Part shown: one piece after another, positions 9,438 through 20,018 of the stretch
How the letters are laid out: every line of letters begins with the position of its first letter
Position numbering within the stretch: the first letter of the stretch is position 1
From: Cylindrobasidium torrendii FP15055 ss-10
Lineage: Eukaryota; Basidiomycota; Agaricomycetes; Agaricales; Physalacriaceae
Length of the DNA: 25,527 nt
Direction: 5' to 3'
Assembly: GCA_000934385.1 (NCBI GenBank)
Contig: KN880743.1
Location: forward strand, 1-25,527
Translations under genes and position numbers: made by a program
Notes under the pieces: model-generated
Seen by the model: the letters and a program-made list of their open reading frames with translations, nothing else
The model's database searches: none
Told to the model about the DNA's origin: nothing

Positions 9438-11801
9438 TCAGGTGCTACTTGCCCTAATTCTGGGTCCAAATATCTGAAGCGCCGGAACGATCAGTAAGAA
9501 CAAGCCAGAAACGATTCTGATGACCGTGAGAGACCCTTTCTGCCGCTGAAGCGAGAAATACATACGCCGCCTCGCATCCAAAGGTCTGCAGAGCGCCATG
9601 TTTCTCAGCCCATGGCACTTGGAAATACGCGACCGCGAATCCACCAAGCGTTCTCGCCAAATTGATAAGCGCACTGATCTCGCCTTGATGTTTCGGGAAA
9701 CAGTCATTGCAGTACGCGTCTGCATTCCGTTAGCCTCAGTTCCACCTCTCCAGTGACTTGGACACACATATAGCCACAGTCGCGATCATGATAGAAAGCT
9801 CTGCAATTCCCCACCCCATAATAACCGCAGCCGTACTAAGATGCTCTTGAATCCCTGCACCTAGGGTGACGAACCCACAGATGAACAAGGGAAGCGCGAC
9901 ATAGCACGCCCAAAGGCGGCTCTCCGCTTCGAAGACACCGTGGTTGCGGCGAATGCTGATGTTCATAATCCAGTCGTTGAGAAACCGTCCAACGAGCTCT
10001 CCAATGATCACAGCTACCTAGGTTTGAACCATGTCATTCGCCGAATCGAGTGCCAGAGGCGGCAGACGTACTATAGGTGTTCCATACGCGCCCGCGATCG
10101 CGTACGGGCTCCATCCAAATCCAAGCGGTTCTGGCTCTCCCAAGAAGACTGCATTGGTGACATTGATTCCAATCCCAAATCCAAACAGAACACCCTCGAA
10201 TACTAGGATTGCTAGCAAGTGTGGTCGCCAGACGACCTGCAGGGGGCTCAAGATGCTCTGCGTCCATAAAATGCGATGCTTGGACATCTGAACGCCAGTA
10301 ATTCCAATCAGGCTTTCGATGCGATAGCGCAGGCCAGAAGTCGTGGGTTCTGGAATAGGCTTGACGGTGCGGTCGTATGCTGTTTCCTCCATGAATAGAG
10401 CAATGAGGAGGACAACGACCAAGCCATATAGGCATCCGATCCCGTACGCCCAGCGCCAATCCTCGCGTGCGACGAGGAAACCAAATGCGAAAGGTGAGAG
10501 GAAGGGCGAAATGATGAAGCCCATTGTCCAGAGATTAAGCTAGTGACACCCAGATTAGTGGTCAGTAGTGCGCTTCGACATGCAAATAACACACCTTGCG
10601 CGCTTGCATATGGAAAGGGTACAGGTCTGTGACGATGTATAGGCCCTACACAAGATGAAGTTCTTCATCCAATATCATAAGTAGTACGTACAGTGACCTG
10701 AGATGTCGTACTGGACGTGGTAAGTTATAGAACTTGACATGGCACGGATGGTGGCTCACCCAAAGAAGGCTGATAAGCACCTCATTGCTTCGTGTACATT
10801 GAGTTTCTTTGCCTGCATCAGAAATGAAAACCAACACACCAGCAAACGTCGAGAGATTGGGCGCAAAGGTGCATCCCACAAGAAATCCAAGGGCAAGAAG
10901 CTGGATATCGCGTGAGTGAAGGTTACCATGCCCAAGTGAGAAACATACCTGGGACCAGAACAGTACAGGTAAGCGTCCGTACCGACGAATGACCATCACA
11001 GCAGCAAGACCACCCCAACCTATAGACCTCGTTAGTTACAATCCGTTCAGCGGCCCGGAACAAAGAAAAATGCTTCTTGTGCACAACACTGACGCCTGGC
11101 GCCATAGCTCATGTGGTAAGATAGAAAGGCATGTGAACAACGAGCATTCGGACTCACCTAACAGAAAGATGCTCCAGCTTGGATAAGAGGCGTAAGTGGT
11201 CGTATCATGGGATGGCGGGCGGCACATACTTCGAAGTAAGGTTGTTGATCTGGCCAACGGTCGTGTCGTACTCTTCCGCTAGTTTGAACAACGACGCGAT
11301 TCCTACGTAAACGATACATATTAGTAGTCCCAGGACATGAATGGAAGGCTAGAACAATTGAAAGTCAAGCTCACCAATGCCACTATCGAAGTCCGGTACG
11401 ATAGCTGCGAGCGTCATGATTGCCAGATGTACGCTTTTCTTCTTGCTGCTCCAGTTCTGGGGGTCCCGTACGGAGTCCGCAGGCTGCGGCCATAGTACCT
11501 TTGTACCATCCTTTGTAAGCTTAAGCCGGGCAGCCACGGCCTCGCCGAGCTCAGCGCGCGCTTCGCTGTTCAGAGAGTCAACATGGGCTCGCCAAACGAG
11601 GGGAGAGAGCTTCTCGACGACGAGGAAATGGAAGGTATATAGAATGAAGACGTGTACATACGCTGGATCGATAATGAGCCTTCCTGCGTGTTTCTCATGG
11701 TAGCTTGCAAGATCAATATCCTCTTCGTGGATACTAATGCTTGCTGTCGATGACTTGGAGTCCTTTGGCTTCTCCTTTTCTCGAGACGCGGGAATGGACA
11801 T
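9438..11801 (-). CDS. major facilitator superfamily transporter (DHA1/Tpo1-like drug:H+ antiporter type)
   Basis: Predicted plasma-membrane secondary transporter; the substrate is not deducible. Thirteen exons read downward: 11801-11662, 11565-11375, 11302-11230, 11177-11158, 11019-10949, 10900-10840, 10787-10760, 10710-10692, 10645-10595, 10539-10072, 10017-9768, 9719-9566, 9516-9438; 534 aa. A hydrophilic cytoplasmic N-terminus (about 100 residues, with LWPQPADSVRDPQNWS) precedes the membrane domain. The loop 2-3 region reads RRYGRLPVLFWSQ, and MRCLSAFFG...QVTGLYIVTDLYPFH follows. Central GFIISPFLSPFAFGFLVA and late GEISALINLARTLGGFAV segments match fungal MFS relatives of this type. About twelve membrane segments are expected. 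The 20-, 28- and 19-nt exons are needed to complete conserved motifs. The start ATG at 11801 lies 80 nt after a minus-strand TATATATA. The gene diverges from the ABC exporter across a 1.8-kb spacer. Confidence 0.92.
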
Positions 11802-13605
11802 GCTTGCGGGAAACCAAGGCAGGTGTTACGGCGCGGAAGATCGAAGCAAGAGGAAGGTATTGGAGGTGCATTTTCCTCCGTATATATATTCATTCCGGCA
11901 AAGTGTCCTGATGACTTTTATATGCGGTCTTACGAAGCCACTCGAAATGTTACCGTAGCTGCTCTTCTCGTGTTGTTCACTTCGACTTTCCGATAAGTGG
12001 CGTGGAAATCGGCCTCATTTCAAATCACCTGCGCAATGGATCATTTGCGATAGGCTACCCAGCGGAGACAGAAGTATAATATATGGGCTTACCAGAGCAA
12101 TGAACTCCCCTCCGATGAAGCTGTATGCAACGTCGCCAGTCCATATTCTTCCGCCTAGGGTATCAAGGGAGATATAATGGTCACTTGAAAACTCGGATAT
12201 TCCGGTGTTTATTTACGTCGCCAACCTCACAGGCTACATGTTGTTTAAACATGGTGGTCAAGAGCAGAGATGCGTTCATCCCTCGATCACTTTCGCCTGA
12301 GTTGATCGCATCAAAAAGCGGGGGCGGGGAAAGTTCGTCCATTGAAATATCGTGGAGTGGCTCACGTTGGGGGAAAAGACTTGCGGAAGAAGCGCGAATG
12401 TTAAGTTTCGACACGATAATGTCAAGTTGAAGACCCATTTGCCTCTAGTAACTCAAACAACGTAATTTACCTCTCTCGTAGAGAACGTAAACGCCGGCGC
12501 CCGTTGCTTTGACCAGGCCAGTACAGAAGAGTATTTTTCAAAAAAAGCAATAATTCCTCTGATAGATATTCTCGGGATTCTCTACTTCACTGAAAAGTGC
12601 TAGTGATACTCTAATAATGACGACGATGGTTACTAAGTAGCCCATTATTCGACGGATCAGGAAGGCATTTGCTCTGCGAGCGCGCCTGGTCCAATTGCAT
12701 CGGTAATCAGTAAGTCTTTACCCTCAAAATTCCTCGCAAAACAAGCCATGGCATGTTGAATGCTATGAGAATGGCGCCTGTTCACGCTCTAATGTTGAAA
12801 GTTGACGAAAACAAAGAGGCTTTGAGGAGATAAAAAACCACTGCAAGCATCTAGAGTATAATCTACCGGTAAATGCGATTCTTTACCGCCTAATCATTAT
12901 GTGGTGCATGCCCCCGCATCCAGACGGCAACATGGTAGCGAAAATTCAAGGGTAATCTACGGTGCACCGTCAGAAGGATGACGTGACAAGACTTTGATAT
13001 GAATTTTTGGTGCAGCACTGATGCGGTACACTGTACATAGCTCAATTCTAATCTTTGAGAAGAGAAAATACAGGATCTATAAAAGTACAAAGCCCTGTCG
13101 CGAGTAAAATTATCAAAGCAAGGCCGTCCACCTCGTCGTGAGCTAGTTAAGCCTGCTATGCACTAAATAATGCTACTTCTGTGATTTTAAGAACAATGCA
13201 ACTGCAATTCCAGCCCACTCGGGAACGATGTGGGTCAATCCACCTCGAAGACTGCCGCAAACGCGTTGTGCTGGCCTGACCTATGTTGCTGATGTGATTG
13301 CCGCCGCATGATGGCGATCGGTGTTGATCATGTCACGCTTGCCTCTGCCCACCATCGACTTTAATGCGTTAACTCCATGTCCAGCGCTTGTAACTCAATA
13401 GTAATGCTGTGACATGGGAACAGAACGCCACACAGCGTAACCTCCGCCATTCAAATATTGATGGTCTGTGCCGCACAATGGCGTTGCATTTCGGCTTGGG
13501 TCAGGTTGCAGGTAGAAATTACTGGTTCTGTGTCGACGGAGAAAATGCACATAGTACTTAAAGTCGCCTTGTTTTCCGCGTTTTTTCTTTCTCCAAACCC
13601 CCATC
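11802..13605. other. 1.8-kb AT-rich divergent intergenic region (MFS / ABC promoters)
   Basis: This shared upstream region separates the minus-strand MFS gene from the plus-strand ABC exporter. The left end holds the MFS TATA (11881-11888). About 12400-13200 is noticeably AT-rich. A short perfect inverted repeat, CGGTAAA (12867-12873) / TTTACCG (12882-12888), sits inside a longer imperfect hairpin. An 85-codon minus-strand ORF (12438-12181) has no recognisable domain. No transposon termini or RNA gene were seen. Confidence 0.5.
11881..11888 (-). promoter_or_regulatory. TATA-like element of the MFS transporter
   Basis: The palindromic TATATATA lies 80 nt upstream of the MFS ATG at 11801. The position is plausible for a core promoter, but the element is simple and could be incidental. 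Confidence 0.4.
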
Positions 13606-16600
13606 ATGCCAAGAGGAGTAGGCGAAGATGTTGCGCTCGCCGATAGAAAGCACATCGCTGGGAAGAACACTGTCAGCGACACAGACAGTGACCACGGTTC
13701 TTATGTCGCAGCAGTCGCGCCTTCACACGCTCCAGTGGAAGATCCTCCTGCCGCATCTTTCATGTCGCTCTTTCGGTTGGCATATTCTACTTTGCGTCGA
13801 TGCCATTTGGCTGATCATTAGGTGCAGTTTCCACTCTCCATTCGAGATTATTGCAAACTGCCTTGCGCTCATAGCAGCTTCTGCGGCAGGCGCAGCCCAG
13901 GTGCGGGCTTCAGTGTTTTCGCTCATGCTAAAACTAACATGTATAGCCCCTCATGACTCTCCTGTTTGCTAATTTGGTCAACAAGTTCGTGGTTTTCCAG
14001 AGGATGATGTATCTGGTCGACGCCGGAGAAATAGACCAATCAGCCTTTCAGGCTGCTGCTGCCGACTTCAAGAAAGCCGCAGCCGACGATGCTTTGTATC
14101 TGGTCATCATGGGTGGGTCTTGCGCTATTGCATGATTGAAGCCGAACGTTGATTGTGGTAGGTATCGGACTGCTCGTCTGCACATTCATCTACATGTATA
14201 TTTGGGTGTACACGGCGGAGGTCAACGCCAAACGCATCCGCGAGCGCTATCTGCAGGCCGTCCTTCGTCAGGAAATCGCATTCTTCGACAACGTTGGCGC
14301 AGGGGAAGTTGCGACTCGAATTCAGACGGACACCCACCTGGTTCAACGGGCCATCTCCGAGAAAGTCCCCCTCGTCGTTAGCTACCTCGGCGCGTTTTTC
14401 TGTGGTTTCATACTGGCCTACATTCGACAATGGCGTCTGGCTCTTGCCATGACTTCCGTTATTCCGGTTCTGGTCATCAGTGGGACCTTCATGAATATCG
14501 CGATTTCAAAGTATACGCGGTGAGTGAAGCTCGCTTGACCTATCCGACCAAACCTCATGTACACCAGGATGTCTCTGAAGCACTCCGCGGACGCTGGTTC
14601 TGTAGCTGAAGAAGTCATTTCTTCGATCCGCACAGTCAAAGCATTTGGTACCCAAGCGATCCTTGGTGGGCTGTATGACAGTCACATCGCCAAATCCGGT
14701 GCGGCAGAGGCAAACATTGGCATTTGGCTCGGTGGAACGATGTCGCTTGCATTTTTCTCGATTTATTCGTCCTATGGGCTAGGTTAGTGCCCTTTGCCTT
14801 CTCTTTCCCCACTAATGACAATCCAGCCTTTTACTATGGCACCACACTCATTCAACAAGGGCATGCAGATGCGGGCGTGGTCATTAATGTGTTTATGGCC
14901 ATTCTCACTGGATCCCTGTCGCTGGCTATGATTGGTCCTGAGCAGGAAGGTGCGTGGGAGGGTCGCCAGTTTCTTTTTCTCGCTCATTTTGTTGCACAGC
15001 TATCACCGAGGGCTGCGGTGCTGCCCCCAAGCTCTTCGCCACTATTGACCGTGTCCCCTACATCGACTCGGCTGACCCCAGCGGCAAGAAGCTCCACGAC
15101 GTCGATGGCGAAATAAAGCTTGAAGCCGTACAGTTCAGCTATCCTTCGCGCCCTACATTGTCCGTTGTCAAGGACCTCAGCTTGACGTTCAGAGCTGGCA
15201 GGACTGCAGCTATGGTCGGCGCTTCTGGGTCCGGAAAGTCGACGGTCGTCTCCCTCATTGAACGATTCTATGACCCAACTGCTGGTCGCGTTACCTTAGA
15301 CGGCCATGATCTCAAGACACTCAACGTCAAATGGCTTCGCTCCCAGATTGGTCTTGTATCTCAGGAGCCCGTTCTTTTCTCCGGGACCGTATTCGATAAT
15401 GTTGCCCATGGACTCGTCAACACACGTTTTGAGCTTGCCGACCCCGAGACACGACTTGCTCTAGTCAAGGAAGCCTGCGTCAAGGCCAACGCAGATGACT
15501 TTGTCACCAAGCTTCCACAAGGCTATCACACGGCGGTCGGCGAGCGCGGACTCCTGTTGTCCGGGGGACAGAAGCAGCGCATCGCTATTGCCCGTGCCAT
15601 AGTCTCCGACCCTCGCATTCTGTTGCTCGATGAGGCGACTGCTAGCCTCGATGGTGTTAGGTGACTAGTTTACACTCTCAATCGGATATATCTAATCTTC
15701 CTTCGACAGCGAAGGCATCGTACAGAACGCTCTTGACAAGGCCGCCGTCGGACGCACAACCATTATCGTCGCTCACCGCCTCGCAACTGTTCGGGATGCC
15801 GATGTGATATTTGTTATGGGTGATGGGCAACTTCTGGAACAAGGCAAACACGACGAGCTTATCTCGAACAATGGGCCGTATGCACAGCTCGTCCTGGCAC
15901 AGAAACTTCGCGGAATCACTGGCGAGGGTGAAATCCCAAAGGACACCAAAGATGGCGCTTCCCGGGATACGTATTTGAACCAGGAAGTCATTCCATTCGG
16001 ACGTTCCTCTACTATAGAGCAGTCTCTCGACGACAGGTCAATTAATAAGCGAAGCACTGACGCGCCCGACATTTCTTTCTTTTCGCTTTTTCGGCGCATG
16101 CTATCCATCAACAACTCCCAGTGGCGGGTGTATTGTGTCGGCGCACTCTTTGCTGTCCTCAACGGGTGTGTATACCCTTCTCTTGGTGTTGTTTATGGTA
16201 TGTAATAGTTGAGTCCTGTCTGCCAGCGCTAATAATGGTTGCATGTAGCCAAGGGCATCAGCGGCTTTTCGGAGACAGATGATGCCTTGAGGACAGCCGG
16301 AAACCACAGCGCTCTCTACTTCTTCATCATTGCCATCGGGACCATGTTTGCATGTGGCCCACAGCACGGCGCGTTGTCGATATCTGCCGCTCATCTCAGC
16401 GCACGTATCAAAACCTTGAGCTTCCGCGCGCTTCTTCGCCAGGATGTCGAATACTTCGATGAGGAGGAGCATGGCGTACGTTCATCGCTTTCCTCGATGC
16501 CCCCACTCTGACAATCGAGCGTAGACTGGCGCTCTGACCGCCAACCTCAGCTCTAACTCCCAGAAAATCAATGGTCTCTTTGGTATCACCCTGGGCGTTT

Positions 16601-18200
16601 TCATCCAAAGCATCGTCACGGTCATCGGCGGTTCAATTCTCGGACTGGTGTTCATCTGGAAAGTGGGTCTCGTCGCCGTGGCTTGCAATCCCTTGGTACT
16701 CTCCGCAGGGTACTTCCGCTTGGTATGTTTCCATCCTCGTCGGGCTATGTGCGGTGGTCTGATCCTTGACTCAAGAAAGTAGTCGGTCTGAAGGACAAAC
16801 GAAACCAGAAGGCACACGAAAAGTCAGCCCAACTTGCTTGCGAGGTCACCGGCGCCGTCCGCACTGTGGCAGCCTTGACTCGTGAGGATGATTGTCTCGC
16901 ACAGTACAGCCGCTCCCTCGAAGGTCCGCTTAGGGAATCCAATCGGTCTGCCATTTGGAGCAACCTGCTATTTGCCTTGTCTCAGGCGATGTCGTTCTTT
17001 GTCATTGCCCTCGTGTTTTGGTACGGCGCCATTCTTGTCGCCAATCGCGAGTTTGGCACATTTGCGTTCTTCGTTGGCCTCTTGGTAGGTTTGACATTGC
17101 ATTATGAGCACTGTGCTGATCAACATACCTTGCAGTCAACCACTTTCAGTTGCGTCCATCTCGCATATATTTTGGCCGGTGTCCCAGATGCATCGTCTGC
17201 GCTCAGCGCTGGCTCTCGTGTTCTCCACCTCCTTGACTCCGTGCCAGATATAGACTCAGAGGCAACCCAAGGAAAGCATTTCGATATGAAGAAGGCTCGT
17301 GGCCAAATCAAGTTCAGCAACGTTCACTTCAGGTATCCGACTCGTCCTGGTGTCCGTGTTTTGCGTGGCCTCGATTTCTCCGTTGAGCCTGGCATGTACG
17401 TCGCGCTTGTCGGTGCCAGTGGATCTGGGAAGAGCACGACCGTCCAACTCCTTGAACGTTTCTATGACCCACTAGCTGGCGAGATCACTGTACGTCATGC
17501 CTGTCAGCCCTGCTTTGTTGCCGCTGACGGACTTTTAGCTCGACGGCGTGAAGATCAACGAGTACAACGTACAATCGTATCGTCAACAGATTGCTTTGGT
17601 ATCCCAAGAACCAACGCTGTATGCTGGCACCTTGCGGTTCAACATCCTCCTGGGAGCAGCCAAGCCTACGTCGGAAGTCACGCAGGATGAGCTTGAGGAG
17701 GCATGCCGCAATGCCAACATCTTGGACTTCATCCACAGTCTTCCGGACGGCTTTGATACGCAGGTTGGTGGCAAGGGATCGCAGCTGTCCGGTGGCCAGA
17801 AACGTGAGTCGTACCTCGTTCATTCCACCTTGATACTGACCATCAAGCAGAACGTATTGCTATCGCGCGCGCTCTCCTCCGCAATCCTAGGGTACTCTTG
17901 CTGGATGAGGCCACTTCTGCGCTCGATTCAGATTCAGAGAGGACGGTTCAGGCCGCCCTTGACCAGGCTGCGAAGGGCAGGACAACCATTGCTATAGCGC
18001 ACCGCTTGTCCACCATTCAGAACGCGGACAAAATGTGAGCCTTCCCCGTCGCCGATTGGTACTTAGTTGTTCATGGGTCTTGCAGATTCTTCATCAAAGA
18101 GGGCCGCGTTAGTGAATCGGGAACACACGACGAGTTGGTTAGTTACAAGGGTGACTACTACGCATACGTGCAGCTTCAAGCGATGAGCAAGGGAGGTTGA
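13606..18200 (+). CDS. full-size ABC exporter, ABCB/MDR (P-glycoprotein) type
   Basis: ATP-driven exporter with architecture TMD1-NBD1-TMD2-NBD2, as in fungal Pmd1/AtrD and human ABCB1. Fifteen exons: 13606-13775, 13828-13900, 13947-14112, 14162-14519, 14568-14782, 14827-14949, 15000-15660, 15710-16197, 16249-16475, 16525-16722, 16776-17084, 17136-17489, 17539-17803, 17851-18034, 18086-18200; 1301 aa. The first membrane domain starts near SLFRFHSPFE and GAAQPLMTLLF. NBD1 has Walker [10 protein letters not shown] (from Gly442), LSGGQ signature (from Leu555) and Walker B ILLLDEA. NBD2 has Walker [10 protein letters not shown] (from Gly1089), signature LSGGQ (from Leu1197) and [12 protein letters not shown]. 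The H-loops AHRLAT and AHRLST are present. All catalytic elements are intact, so both sites should hydrolyse ATP. NBD1 has TASLD where most relatives have TSALD. A hydrophilic N-terminus of about 50 residues precedes the first helix. Likely plasma membrane, exporting hydrophobic compounds; the substrate is unknown. It converges on the Rad60-like gene (218-nt gap). Confidence 0.95.
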
Positions 18201-18418
18201 TATGCTCGATACCGTACCCACATCGTCTTTACATTTGGCGAAGGAAGAGATAGCGTGCCGGGGCAGTCAACGAGCGAAGGATTCAGCACCTATCCAGCTT
18301 GGCCAAAAGCTCATCGTTTCTCCCTTGATTACACTAGTCGTCATTGAAAGCTCGGATTAGCAACAAAGCGTAAAATACAACTCAACTATCAGTTAACATA
18401 AGCAGCGTGAACTCCAAC

Positions 18419-19916
18419 TCACAACCCGACAACGTCTACCAAGTCACCATCATCCAAATCCGCTTCACTAATCGGTGCACTTGCATCCATAGTATCGCCA
18501 TCCACAGACAGCTTGGGGTTCTTCACCGGCGCCGCCTTCTTGCCCCGTTTCTGAGGTGATGCTGCCGCGAACAAATGAGGGTATTGGTCCTCGAGCTTGG
18601 CCTTCTTCAAAAAGGCTTTGACAATCGCGCCGCAGGTCGTCGTCGGTCGTACAGTGAGGGTTATTTCGCCTTGAGTTGAGGCTGACTTGAAGCGCAATTT
18701 GAACTTGTCGCCATCGTCATCAGCCTGAGACGGTGCAAGGGATGCTTGTCGCCCCCAGTCCTCCGTGTTCTCGCCACCGCCGCCTCCATCGTCGTCCGAA
18801 AGGATTTCTATCCGATCAGAGTCGTCTCCGGCATCCTGGTCCTCCACTGGTTGCTGGGCATTGACTTTGTCACGAAGGTACTCGTACGTGTTCTTGTTGC
18901 ATGCCGTGAATGTGGCTGAGCCCCATATCTCAAAGGTGCGCGCGCTGGACGAGGGGAAAATCCGGCGGTCTTTGTAGGTGATAATGACATTTTCGATGGG
19001 AATGCACTGCTCGTCGGCCACGGCTTCGAATAGCTCGTGGAACGCATCATTGCGACCTATACGGAAGTCGCTAGTGGACGGTTGGCCGGCCTGGTTTAGA
19101 GGATGTGGCTTCCATCTGACGGTAATGTCTATCTGTTCGTCTGCTTCGGCTGGCTGAGATGATTCGCGCTGTAGTTTGGCTTGATTCGCGATGCGACGTA
19201 ACTCTGGATCAAGTGTTATGCTATCCATAGTGCGGTCGGCATACATATTGTCGTCCTCGTCGTCTGCATTAGGTTTGTTTTCTTCGTACGCCTGGCTGTG
19301 GTTTCCTCAGCTTTGAAGAAGAGAGTATGAGGAGGCAGTACGCACCGAATGACACTTCGTACAGCTCTGATTTGATGCTCCGGCAGCGCTGGAGGTGGTG
19401 TGATGGACCGTGAGCGGCTCCGAGGTCGTGTCTTCTGCTTGCGCTTGCCAGCTGGTCCCGCCTCCAGAAAGGTAATGTCATCATCTGAGTCGGACAGTGT
19501 GAGGTCAATGTCGGGTATCCTTCGCGCTCTGAATATCAGTACATTGAACAAGCAAGGCATGGAGCTGGACACACTTCTTCTTTGGTGGAGACCAGGAGGG
19601 TGACTTTGTACGCTTCTTGCCTTTGCGCTTCACCTCTGCTGATGCGTCGCTGTCATCTTCAGAGTCCTCATCGCGTTGCTTCTTTAGCTCTGCAGAGAGT
19701 AAGTTTCCATAGATAATGCGTGTTTTCAAACGCACCTTTATTCCGTTGGTCAATCTGCCTGAACGTCTGGAAGTTGCGCGAAGAATTGCGCATGAACATC
19801 TCATCGGTGTCCTCGACAACTGGGGTTGTAGATGTTGATTTCGATGGCCCGGCATTGCTGGCAGTACTGGACTTGGTGACCGGACGAGGACGAGGACGAG
19901 GGCGAGGGCGTGACAT
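18419..19916 (-). CDS. RAD60: Rad60/Esc2/NIP45-family protein with two SUMO-like domains
   Basis: This family links SUMO signalling to DNA repair and recombination in the nucleus; in yeast it works with Smc5/6, Ubc9 and SUMO-targeted ligases. Four exons read downward: 19916-19736, 19689-19575, 19528-19346, 19295-18419; 451 aa. The protein opens with an Arg-Pro repeat (RPRPRPRPRP, residues 3-12), then basic and Ser-rich disordered sequence with nuclear-localisation-like KRKGKKR. Two acidic SUMO-interaction-like motifs occur: DIDLTLSDSDDD (about 105-116) and RIEILSDDD (about 320-328). SLD1 covers about 212-292 (IDITVRWK...FRIGRNDAFHELFE...NVIITYKDRRIF). SLD2 covers about 356-451 (FKLRFKSASTQGEITLTV...), ending in DLDDGDLVDVVGL, which is characteristic of the family's C-terminal SLD. 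No C-terminal GG, so it is not conjugated like SUMO. Its ATG is 102 nt from that of the GCFC gene on the other strand, so the two probably share a promoter. Confidence 0.9.
19882..19912. repeat. hexanucleotide repeat encoding the Arg-Pro run
   Basis: Repeats of a CGAGGA/CGAGGG unit on the plus strand read as CCTCGT/CCTCGC on the coding strand. They encode the alternating Arg-Pro tract at the start of the Rad60-like protein. Confidence 0.75.
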
Positions 19917-20018
19917 CTCTGGTCAAGATCATGAGCGTGGGAAATTGATGGTTTTGATGGCGGAATGCGGCCCGTTTGCCGGACAATCGTTGTCACGGTC
20001 AAAACGTCACGCCTCACC
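19917..20018. promoter_or_regulatory. 102-nt bidirectional promoter between RAD60-like and GCFC-like genes
   Basis: The start codons of two divergent nuclear housekeeping genes are separated by just 102 nt, so both 5' leaders and core promoters must lie here or overlap coding sequence. No TATA box is visible on either strand. An ACGTCA element (20004-20009), half of a CRE/ATF-type site, is the only familiar motif. Confidence 0.55.

Noticed and set aside
11566..11661. Continuous reading through intron 1 of the MFS gene
   Set aside because: The 96-nt segment is open in frame but has good GTATGT...ACAG borders and inserts 32 residues into the conserved DPA-EARAELG segment.
12181..12438. 85-codon minus-strand ORF in the MFS/ABC spacer
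   Set aside because: No recognisable domain, no partner exons and no conserved-looking motif; likely chance.
13776..13821. Earlier TTAG acceptor for the first intron of the ABC exporter
   Set aside because: It keeps frame but inserts CS before FHSPFE; the GTGCAG acceptor six bases on gives SLFRFHSPFE, which fits relatives better.
19965..20018. Upstream in-frame ATG for the GCFC gene
   Set aside because: It would add 18 residues with no family similarity and squeeze the shared promoter further; MFHKR at 20019 is the family-like start.
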